Positions 9,624 to 17,700 of a DNA stretch of 64,000 nt are shown here, piece after piece (within the stretch, counting starts at the first letter, position 1; each line of letters begins with the position of its first letter). The notes beneath the pieces are model-generated. The model ran no database searches. It was not told the origin of the DNA and worked only from the letters and a program-made list of their open reading frames with translations. Where the stretch lies: positions 3,472,001-3,536,000 of the forward strand of contig NZ_CP014504.1 of assembly GCF_001590605.1 (NCBI RefSeq). The letters are read 5' to 3'. The position numbers and the translations under genes are program-made. This stretch comes from Pedobacter cryoconitis. GTDB taxonomy: Bacteria; Bacteroidota; Bacteroidia; Sphingobacteriales; Sphingobacteriaceae.

Positions 9624-9866
9624 TCAGACATTGCAGGTGAGGCCTGAAAAAAATGCTATAAAAGCCGTCACTGGAAGCACTCCAAAACAAACACCACAAG
9701 CAAAAAAAGGTCATGGGCAATTTTCTTGATTCTTTTGACCTTCTAGTTCTTTATTATTATTTCGTTCAAAGCAGATCTCATCAGTACAACAATTATCCTC
9801 TAGGTTGCAGGGAACACCAGTTAAAAAGAGTACATAAAATGAAAAAAGGCAAACGAACCATTTCAT
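9624..9866 (-). pseudogene. frameshifted DUF6660-like gene
   Basis: A 51-codon frame from ATG at 9866 gives a signal peptide (MKWFVCLFSFYVLFLTGVPC) and a Cys-containing body ending ...QENCP then TGA at 9711. The next frame continues as FFACGVCFGV and on to a stop at 9624. Together the two pieces match the layout of the intact DUF6660-like gene at 14314 (signal peptide, PC, then a CxPFxxCxxC motif). It holds the same position, just before a His-rich gene and the RND-channel fusion. A one-base indel near 9715 explains the split; a sequencing error or a genuinely short protein are alternatives. Confidence 0.5.
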
Positions 9867-9943
9867 GGTTTCAAATATATCAAAATTTTAATTCCATTGT
9901 ATGTTTTTTTGCTTCAAACGAATTGCCCAACTGAGGTCTTTAA

Positions 9944-10609
9944 TCATATATGCTTTAAGTTCTGCACCAATAGTTTTTCACAAGCAATTTCACTTAGAAT
10001 TTCTGCTGTTCTTTCGTCGTAGCTAAGCTCCCTTGTTCCATCAAATGCTTCTATTAATTGAACAGTAAGTATGGTTCCTAGTTTTAAATTTTTACTGTTT
10101 AAAAACTTCAAAAAAACATCAGAAGAGTGAATAACACCAGATAATTGAATAGTTTCTCCAACTTTGCACTCACTTAATTTTCTTTGATCAGGAAAATCTA
10201 TTTTTCCATTTTTATCAGGTATAGGCGCACCATGAGGATCAAATTTTGGGAAATCGAGGGCTTCATCCATTTTATCAAATAAGGCATTTGACTTTACATG
10301 CTCAACCTGTTCTGCTATCTCATGCACTTCATCCCAGCCAAACCCCATTTTTTCCACTAGATACATTTCAGTAAGACGGTGTTTTCGGATAATTGATGCA
10401 GCTTCTTTCTTTCCTGTCACCGTAAGGATTACTGGCTTATAGGTTATATACCGAACTAAATTTTTATCTGCTAGACTCTTCATCATGCTAGTCACAGTTG
10501 GCATCTTTATTCCTAAAAACTTACTCAATTCATTCACACCAGTCTCTCCGTTTTCATTAGCCAAAATGAAAAGCGCTTTTAGATAGTTTTCTTCTGTTTG
10601 GGAAATCAT
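9944..10609 (-). CDS. DtxR/MntR-family metal-dependent regulator
   Basis: A 221-residue protein with an N-terminal winged helix-turn-helix (residues about 1-65, EENYLKALFIL, GVNELSKFLGI, TVTSMMKSLADKNLV) and a dimerisation/metal-binding domain (about 66-140, with HRLTEMYL, HEIAEQVEHV). A C-terminal SH3-like FeoA domain covers about 145-221. The layout is that of DtxR/IdeR/MntR regulators, which repress iron or manganese genes when loaded with metal. It is transcribed divergently from the di-haem oxidoreductase operon, whose promoter holds a DtxR-like palindrome, so that operon is the likely target. Confidence 0.88.
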   Translation of the reverse strand: MISQTEENYLKALFILANENGETGVNELSKFLGIKMPTVTSMMKSLADKNLVRYITYKPVILTVTGKKEAASIIRKHRLTEMYLVEKMGFGWDEVHEIAEQVEHVKSNALFDKMDEALDFPKFDPHGAPIPDKNGKIDFPDQRKLSECKVGETIQLSGVIHSSDVFLKFLNSKNLKLGTILTVQLIEAFDGTRELSYDERTAEILSEIACEKLLVQNLKHI

Positions 10610-10673
10610 AGAACAAAGTTAAACATAAAACCTTTCCGAATCATCTAATAAAAAATCGAATAGTCGAATTAAT

Positions 10674-10704
10674 TTTGTTAGTGATATCTAACTTTATATA
10701 TTTG
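10674..10704 (+). promoter_or_regulatory. Bacteroidota promoter with embedded DtxR-like operator
   Basis: TTTG (10674-10677), a 19-base spacer, and TATATTTG (10697-10704) fit the Bacteroidota -33/-7 pattern exactly. An inverted repeat GTTAG-6-CTAAC (10677-10692) fills the spacer; its arms resemble the TTAGG/CCTAA-type half-sites of DtxR-family operators. The ATG of the di-haem gene follows at 10731. Bound regulator would block RNA polymerase. This is a sequence-based prediction. Confidence 0.6.
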
Positions 10705-10730
10705 CATATTGAAATATTAAAATTAGACCA

Positions 10731-11930
10731 ATGAAAAAATCTTTACTTGTTACATGTATTTTAGTTGGACTTGTCACAATTATACAATCCTGTTCTAAGC
10801 TGGAACCAGCTTCGCCTAAAGACGAGAACTTATTAGATGGGCCGGTTGAAGGGTTAAGTTATGAGGAAAGCCGAAGATTTCTATCAGGAGATGTAGCATT
10901 TAATGACGAAATCTTTACTCCTGAAAAAGGCTTAGGGCCAGTTTTTGTAGCTACAAGTTGTGGAAGTTGCCATGCAGGGGATGGCAAGGGACATCCATTT
11001 ACCACACTTACCCGTTTCGGACAAATTGACGAAACAGGTAACAAGTTTCTAAATCAGGGTGGCCCTCAATTACAGAATAGAGCTATACCTGGATATATGC
11101 CAGAACAAATACCCTTAGGAGCTACCTTTTCTAAATTCACACCTCCTGCTAATACTGGATTAGGTCTTTTAGAACTTGTTTCTGATGCAGACATTCTGGC
11201 AATGGCAGATCCAGACGACAATGACAACGATGGGATTTCCGGAGTTCCAAACTATGGTAACCTGCCGCAGTATATAATTCCCTTTGCTAATGCAATTCAA
11301 AAAGATGGAAAATATATCCATCGATTTGGTAAAAAGGCTGCTGCTTATAGTCTATTACATCAAACTGTAAATGCATATAACCAAGATATAGGAATTACTT
11401 CAAGTTACGATCCGGTAGATGTTTATACTCATCTTACCATTGATCCAGAGATTTCGACCCAAACCGTAAATGATGTTGTGTTTTATTTGCAAACGCTTAA
11501 AGCCCCCATTCAACGTCAGCAAAATGACTCTGAAGTTAAAAATGGTCGGGTAATATTTGACAGGATAAATTGTTCAGGTTGTCATAAACCCACTTTAAAA
11601 ACAGGCATATCCACTACAAAGGCACTGTCTAACAAAACTTTCCATCCTTATACTGATCTATTATTGCATGACATGGGAGCAGGACTTGATGATGCTTATA
11701 CAGAAGGGACTGCAAAAACTTTTGAGTGGAGAACACCACCACTTTGGGGCTTAGGTCTTTCACCAAACTCTCAAGGCGGACAATATCACCTATTACATGA
11801 CGGGAGAGCAAAAAGTATTGAAGAGGCTATAACCTTACATGGTGGCGAGGCTGCTAATGCAAGAAATGAATATATCCAGCTTTCAGCGGCTGATAAAAAT
11901 GCACTCATCAAATTTTTAAAGTCACTGTAG
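10731..11930 (+). CDS. di-haem oxidoreductase (DHOR/DUF1111) lipoprotein
   Basis: A 399-residue exported protein with a lipobox cysteine at 21 (IIQSCSKL). Two c-type haem sites are visible: CGSCH (77-81) and CSGCH (281-285). The domain resembles DHOR-family 'thiol oxidoreductase' proteins related to MauG and cytochrome c peroxidases. A DPDDNDNDG loop near 161-168 could bind calcium. It is the first gene of a three-gene run with a Rieske protein and a porin, so an extracytoplasmic electron-transfer step linked to iron or another metal is inferred. The substrate is unknown. Confidence 0.85.
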   Translation: MKKSLLVTCILVGLVTIIQSCSKLEPASPKDENLLDGPVEGLSYEESRRFLSGDVAFNDEIFTPEKGLGPVFVATSCGSCHAGDGKGHPFTTLTRFGQIDETGNKFLNQGGPQLQNRAIPGYMPEQIPLGATFSKFTPPANTGLGLLELVSDADILAMADPDDNDNDGISGVPNYGNLPQYIIPFANAIQKDGKYIHRFGKKAAAYSLLHQTVNAYNQDIGITSSYDPVDVYTHLTIDPEISTQTVNDVVFYLQTLKAPIQRQQNDSEVKNGRVIFDRINCSGCHKPTLKTGISTTKALSNKTFHPYTDLLLHDMGAGLDDAYTEGTAKTFEWRTPPLWGLGLSPNSQGGQYHLLHDGRAKSIEEAITLHGGEAANARNEYIQLSAADKNALIKFLKSL

Positions 11931-11932
11931 CC

Positions 11933-12376
11933 ATGAAAAGAAAAGATTTTATAAAAAACTGTGGTTATGCTTGTTTAGCAGGGCTGGGAATTCCAACCCT
12001 GCTAGAAAGTTGTAGTTCTTTACAGATTTTATCAGGAGAAATTGCTGATGATAATTTGGTTGTCCCTATATCAGATTTTATAATCAAGTCTAATAAAAAA
12101 CAATTTAAGAAATATATCATTGTGACCAATGATCTGCTAAAATTTCCTATATGCATATACCGCTTTAATGAAAACACGTATTCCGCTTTATGGATGGAAT
12201 GCACTCACTTAGGAGCAGAATTACAAGTATTTGGAGACAAACTGCAATGTCCCGCCCACGGTAGTGAATTTAACAACAAAGGAATAATGCAAAATGGCCC
12301 GGCTGATACCAACCTGCGAACATTTGCAATCGTTATCGAAACGAATCAACTAAAAATCTCCCTTAAAGCGATATGA
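11933..12376 (+). CDS. Rieske [2Fe-2S] protein
   Basis: A 147-residue protein with the two cluster-binding motifs C90-T-H92 and C106-P-A-H109 (CTHLGAEL, CPAHGSEF). The N-terminus MKRKDFIKN plus a hydrophobic stretch ending in ESCSS resembles exported or Tat-like Bacteroidota proteins with a possible lipid-attached cysteine at 27. It starts two bases after the di-haem gene stop and overlaps the porin start by four bases (ATGA), so the three are translated together. It would pass single electrons, probably to or from the di-haem protein. Confidence 0.9.
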   Translation: MKRKDFIKNCGYACLAGLGIPTLLESCSSLQILSGEIADDNLVVPISDFIIKSNKKQFKKYIIVTNDLLKFPICIYRFNENTYSALWMECTHLGAELQVFGDKLQCPAHGSEFNNKGIMQNGPADTNLRTFAIVIETNQLKISLKAI

Positions 12377-13602
12377 AAAAAGTAATTACTACACTCACAA
12401 TTATATTAATTGGATACTACATAGCAGAAGCTCAAATTGACCCGAAACTTCTTAAAAGATCAACATTAGACACAGCTAAACAATCCTTAAATATGGATGC
12501 CGTTTACGAACGACCATTCATCACTGTGGGGAAATTACCAGTTTCTTTAGGGGGGTATATGGAAGCAAACTGGCAACATTCAGGTACAGATGGTGTTTCC
12601 GAGGGACATCAATTTCAGTTTAGAAGAATGACGCTATTTGTTGCTTCCACTATTAGCAAACGCATTAAATTTTTATCTGAAATTGAATTTGAACCAGCCG
12701 AAAAGGAAATTGCAATAGAATTTGCCGCCCTCGATCTTGAGCTTCATCCCCTATTGAATTTAAGAGGTGGAATGATTATGAACCCAATAGGTGCCTTCAA
12801 TCAAAACCATGATGGGCCAAAATGGGAATTTACGGATCGTCCGATTGCGATGACACAAATGTTACCTGCAACATGGAGTAACGCCGGATTTGGCATTTAT
12901 GGAAAACACTATAATACAAATTGGATGTTTGGTTATGAAATTTATGCATCCAGTGGGTTTGATAATTCGATTATTGCCAACAAAGAGAATAAGACCTTTT
13001 TACCAGCTGCAAAAGAGAATACTGAAAGGTTTGAAGAAATGGCCAGCGGTCAACCGCTATTGACAGGAAAAATTGCAGTCCGACATAATAAAATAGGAGA
13101 AATCGGATTATCCTATATGGGCGGGATATATAACAAATGGCTAGATGACGGGATTGTAATAGACGACAAAAGAAGGTTAAATATATTTGCTATTGATTTT
13201 AACACCACTTTGCCTAACCTTAACACTTTTATTACCGCAGAATGGGCATGGATCAATATAGATGTTCCCACAACATATTCGCAACAATTTGGTAATAAAC
13301 AACAAGGAGGATATGCCGACATTGTACAGCCAATATTAAAAAGAGAAATTCTGGGTTGGCAAAATGCCACCATCAATCTTGCCTGCCGCTTTGAATATGT
13401 TGATTGGAATGTTGGAAAATTCAAAGAAACAGACGAAAATATTGGTGATGAATTATGGAGCATAATGCCTGGGATTAGCTTTAGACCAAGACCACAAACC
13501 GTTCTAAGGGCTAATTACAGAATTCAAAGTCAAAAGGATTTGTTAGGCAACCCACCAACCAAAACTGCCGCAATACAATTTGGAGTATCAACTTATTTTT
13601 AA
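12373..13602 (+). CDS. phosphate-selective-porin-like outer-membrane protein
   Basis: A 409-residue protein with a signal peptide (MKKVITTLTIILIGYYIAEAQ) and alternating beta-strand pattern with a terminal aromatic (STYF), as in OprO/OprP-type porins. A GYMEANWQ...FQFRRMTLFV segment is typical of the first strands. It is the last gene of the di-haem/Rieske operon (four-base overlap). It probably admits the substrate of the redox pair across the outer membrane. The solute is not readable from sequence. Confidence 0.8.
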   Translation: MKKVITTLTIILIGYYIAEAQIDPKLLKRSTLDTAKQSLNMDAVYERPFITVGKLPVSLGGYMEANWQHSGTDGVSEGHQFQFRRMTLFVASTISKRIKFLSEIEFEPAEKEIAIEFAALDLELHPLLNLRGGMIMNPIGAFNQNHDGPKWEFTDRPIAMTQMLPATWSNAGFGIYGKHYNTNWMFGYEIYASSGFDNSIIANKENKTFLPAAKENTERFEEMASGQPLLTGKIAVRHNKIGEIGLSYMGGIYNKWLDDGIVIDDKRRLNIFAIDFNTTLPNLNTFITAEWAWINIDVPTTYSQQFGNKQQGGYADIVQPILKREILGWQNATINLACRFEYVDWNVGKFKETDENIGDELWSIMPGISFRPRPQTVLRANYRIQSQKDLLGNPPTKTAAIQFGVSTYF

Positions 13603-13826
13603 TTGGAACTTTGAAAATGAAATAGCCAAAATCAATTTACATTATTTAACAGGGCGAAGTACGCATACGCGCCAAAAACCATACTTGAATCGAAATGGTA
13701 TAGAAGAATAAAAAAATAATGTCTAAGAAAGTAATTGACATTTTTAAATTCTTCTTTTTGTCCCCACGATTTGACTTCGCCGCCATGTTGTTTTTTCCTA
13801 CGAGTTTGTTACACCTCTACAGAATT

Positions 13827-14042
13827 TCAGCAACACGATTTGTTTTCTTGTATTGGGGGACATGGAACTGTCCCATAGCTACAGAACACACAGCAGTCTC
13901 CATCTTGAGGTTTTAATCTTGTCTTGCATTTTTCGCATTCATAGAAGTACTGGCAAGAATCTGTCGGCATTATCTCCATTTTTTGATGTTGGCAAACAGG
14001 GCAAGTTATGGTAGATTCTAGTATTATTGCTTTAGTTGTCAT
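13827..14042 (-). CDS. GDCCxxC-domain small Cys-rich protein
   Basis: A 71-residue protein with CPVC (14-17), CEKC (36-39), GDCCVFCSYG (48-57), a PCPP tail and a final SCC. The GDCCxxC motif names a small Bacteroidota/Proteobacteria family, often beside mercury-transport genes. It is probably a thiol-based metal-binding protein. Its ATG overlaps the stop of a truncated heavy-metal-associated domain (see 14032-14208), which supports a former mercury-type transport operon. The plus-strand frame at 13719-13916 overlaps its end and is not credible. Confidence 0.85.
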   Translation of the reverse strand: MTTKAIILESTITCPVCQHQKMEIMPTDSCQYFYECEKCKTRLKPQDGDCCVFCSYGTVPCPPIQENKSCC

Positions 14043-14208
14043 TGGTTGATTTATTTATGATTTTATAACCTGTTTCTTTCTCTACTGCCTCTTCCAATTG
14101 TGCTAAAGAAATCTGCGTAGAATCAAATTTTACAACAGCTTGTCCTTCCCCATAAGCAATGCTTTTGGAGTTCCTAGCAAATAATATCCGGATCTCTTCA
14201 ATACGTCT
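14032..14208 (-). pseudogene. 5'-truncated heavy-metal-associated (HMA) domain, probable merTP remnant
   Basis: A 58-codon open frame with no start codon, preceded by TGA at 14211-14209. It ends with ...GQAVVKFDSTQISLAQLEEA...ETGYKII, the second half of an HMA beta-alpha-beta fold. The metal-binding GMxCxxC half is missing. The stop overlaps the GDCCxxC start by 11 bases. In Bacteroidota a MerT-MerP fusion often precedes GDCCxxC, so the piece is read as the 3' end of a deleted merTP gene. This is inference from a short match. Confidence 0.5.
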
Positions 14209-14264
14209 TCAAATTACACGATTTATCCTACCTTCAACAATAGATGCAAAAATTTTATTTTTCT

Positions 14265-14297
14265 CTTGTAATACTGAATTATATTTTTATACATTTG
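14265..14297 (+). promoter_or_regulatory. Bacteroidota promoter for the second metal-efflux operon
   Basis: CTTG (14265-14268), a 21-base spacer and TACATTTG (14290-14297) fit the -33/-7 pattern with one mismatch in the -33 box. The DUF6660 ATG follows 17 bases later at 14314. Confidence 0.5.
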
Positions 14298-14313
14298 GAA
14301 AAAATATTTTTTT

Positions 14314-14631
14314 GTGAAAATAGTTAACTGGCTTATTGTTATTATCATCCTTGTCATGAATTTCGTGCCTTGTAAGGATATGAACAATTCCAGAGCTACT
14401 GTAACAAATAGAATTTCTAAAACTATAGCAGACGACGGCCATTCAAAATCTGATCTTGATTCCTGTTCTCCATTTTGTTCTTGCTCCTGCTGCAATACAC
14501 CTATACCAATCAATCAAGTTGTGCATATAAAAACCATATCCTTAATATTGAAAAAGGAATATGTTGATTTATATTCGGCCAATGCAGCTTCCGTTTCTCT
14601 TTCCATTTGGCAACCGCCTCAATTAAGTTAG
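14314..14631 (+). CDS. DUF6660-like Cys-rich secreted small protein
   Basis: A 105-residue protein with a signal peptide (MKIVNWLIVIIILVMNFVPC) and a CSPFCSCSCC cluster (about 51-60). I recognise the layout (signal ending in PC, then a CxPFCxCxCC knot) as DUF6660, found upstream of metal RND pumps in Bacteroidota. The cysteine cluster suggests soft-metal binding in the periplasm. It starts 94 bases before the RND-channel fusion on the same strand. A frameshifted relative sits at 9624-9866 in the mirror-image locus. Function is otherwise unknown. Confidence 0.7.
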   Translation: MKIVNWLIVIIILVMNFVPCKDMNNSRATVTNRISKTIADDGHSKSDLDSCSPFCSCSCCNTPIPINQVVHIKTISLILKKEYVDLYSANAASVSLSIWQPPQLS

Positions 14632-14724
14632 TTAAATCATCATGTTATTGCTTGCGGTTCATTTCTCATGAAGTGTTGTCGACTATGCATTAATTAGTTT
14701 TTTATCTAACATAATTTTAATTCG

Positions 14725-17700
14725 ATGCTGAAAAAAATCATTCAGTTTTCTATACAGAACAAGCTTGTTATTGGACTGTTTACCCTTGCATTAATTGCCT
14801 GGGGTATTTATTCCCTTAAACAGCTTCCTATAGATGCAGTACCTGATATTACAAACAATCAGGTGCAAGTTATTACTTTAAGCCCTTCACTGGCCAGCCA
14901 GGAAATAGAACGCTTAATATCCTATCCGGTAGAACAGTCCATGTCTACTATTCCTGAAATACAGCAGGTTCGTTCCATATCAAGGTTCGGATTATCCGTA
15001 GTGACCATTGTGTTCCACGATGACGTAGATATTTACTGGGCACGTCAACAGGTTAATGAAAAGTTAGCTGAGGCTAAAAATAATATTCCCGGCGGTTTGG
15101 GAAACCCTGAGATCTCACCTATATCGACTGGTCTTGGTGAGATATATCAATACGTGATCCATGCCAAGCCGGGATTTGAGAAAAAATATACTGCACTTGA
15201 ACTTAGAAGCATTCAGGACTGGATTGTAAGAAAGCAACTTTTAGGCACACCCGGCATTGCAGAGGTGAACAGCTTCGGCGGCTTATTAAAACAATATGAA
15301 ATTGCGCTGGATCCTGATAAGTTAAGAAGCTTTAACTTAAGTATTAATGACGTCTTCACTTCATTAGAACAGAATAATCAAAACACGGGTGGCGCTTATA
15401 TTGATAAAAAACCTAATGCATACTTCATCCGAAGTGAAGGATTCGTAGGCAGTATCTCTGATATTAACAAGATCGTAGTTAAAAATAGTCCAAGTGGTAT
15501 ACCAGTACTAATCAGGGATATTGCAAACGTCCAGATTGGCAATTCTATTCGTTATGGGGCACTTACCCGTGCTACACCTGAGGCACAAGGAGAAGCGGTT
15601 GGTGGTATCGTAATGATGCTTAAAGGCGCCAATGCAAATAACGTAGTAAAACAAGTTAAGCTCAAAATAGAGAGGATCAGCAAAACACTTCCTGAAGGGG
15701 TGGTCGTAGAACCATTCCTTGACCGGAGCGCTTTGGTAGATAGAGCAATGGGCACAGTCGCTAAGAACCTGATTGAAGGTGCGTTAATTGTAATCTTTGT
15801 ATTGGTACTGTTCCTTGGAAACTTCCGGGCCGGACTGGTCGTTGCCTCAGTGATTCCGCTGGCGATGCTGTTTGCCATTTCCATGATGAACCTGTTCGGG
15901 GTATCAGGAAACCTAATGAGCCTGGGTGCAATTGACTTTGGTCTGATCGTTGATGGAGCCGTAATTATTGTAGAGGCCACGATGCACCACCTAGGCATGC
16001 GTAAAGCAGGCAGAATGACTCAGGAGGAAATGGACAAAGAAGTATATGAATCTGCTGTAAAAATCAGGTCTGCTGCTGCTTTTGGGGAGATCATCATTTT
16101 GATCGTTTACCTCCCTATCCTTGCATTGGTAGGTATTGAAGGTAAAATGTTTGGCCCGATGGCCCAAACGGTTTCCTTTGCAATCCTGGGTGCATTTTTA
16201 CTCTCTATGACGTATGTCCCTATGGTATCTGCATTATTTTTGAGCAAAAACCCAACCCACAAAAGAAACTTTTCTGATCGTATGATGGATTTCTTCCACA
16301 AATACTATCACCCAATGATCAAAGGTGCATTAAAACGCAGAATGGCTGTGACGATTACCTCTATCGCATTATTGGTTGTCAGTCTATTCGTCTTTAGCCG
16401 AATGGGTGGAGAATTTATCCCAAATCTGGAGGAAGGTGATTTTGCAGTTGAGACCAGATTACTAACAGGAAGTTCCCTATCCCAGACGATTGATAAAGTG
16501 AACCAGGCATCAGCCATTCTAGTGAAAAAGTTTCCGGAAGTAAAAGAAGTGGTTGGCAAGATTGGCGCTGCTGAGATTCCTACGGATCCGATGCCGATGG
16601 AGGCTTGTGACTTGACCATCATCCTAAAAGACAAAAAGGAATGGACAAGTGCTAAGACCCGCGAAGAACTAACTGAAATGATGAGTGACGCCCTCAAAGA
16701 GGTGGCGGGTGTGAGTTTTGGCTTCTCCCAGCCCATTCAGTTACGCTCCAATGAACTTATATCTGGTGTCAGACAGGACATTGGTATTAAAATATTTGGT
16801 GATGACTTGACTGCATTAACGGATTTTTCTAAAAAAATCGGGAGCATTGTTTCTTCGGTCGAAGGTGCCAAAGACTTATACCTGGAGCAAGCCGAAGGTC
16901 TTCCCCAGATAGTAGTTAAAATAAACAGAGATCGAATTGCACAATACGGATTAAGTGTAGAGACTGTGAACCAGGCTTTAAATGCAGCATTTGCCGGACA
17001 ATCAGCGGGGCTGGTTTACGAGGGAGAACAGCGTTACGACATGGTAGTTCGCCTGTCTCAGGAAAACCGTCAGGGTATTGATGACGTTAAGAATGTATTT
17101 GTTACTGCACCAAATGGCAATCAGGTACCATTGGAGCAACTTGCTGATGTAGAGTTTAAAATTGGCCCGAACCAGATCCAGCGTGAGGACACCAAGCGAC
17201 GTATTATTGTCGGTTTAAATGTACGCGGTCGCGATATTGCCAGTGTGGTTGAGGAAATACAGACTAAAATAGAGCAGCAGGTTAAGTTGCCGGCCGGTTA
17301 TTATATTACCTATGGCGGTCAGTTTGAAAATCTTAGAGAAGCAACCAAAAGATTATCAGTAGCAGTACCCGTAGCTTTGTTACTCATCCTGTTGTTATTG
17401 TATTTTTCTTTTGGTTCTATTAAACAGTCCTTGCTGATCTTTTCTGCCATCCCAATGGCCGCTATCGGTGGCATCTTCGCTCTACTGCTAAGAGGCATGC
17501 CGTTCAGTATTTCGGCGGGTGTTGGTTTTATTGCACTTTTTGGGGTTGCTGTACTTAACGGGATCGTGCTGATCACTGAATTTAACAGGCTCAAAAAAAT
17601 AGGAAAATATACCTTGAACGAAATTGTACTGAAAGGAACAGAGCTGAGGTTAAGGCCAGTACTAATGACTGCCACTGTGGCTTCCCTTGGATTCCTGCCA

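Noticed and set aside
9713..9934. Plus-strand 73-codon frame
   Set aside because: It is antisense to the DUF6660-like remnant and has no protein-like pattern.
13719..13916. Plus-strand 65-codon frame
   Set aside because: Overlaps the end of the GDCCxxC gene on the other strand and has no coding character.
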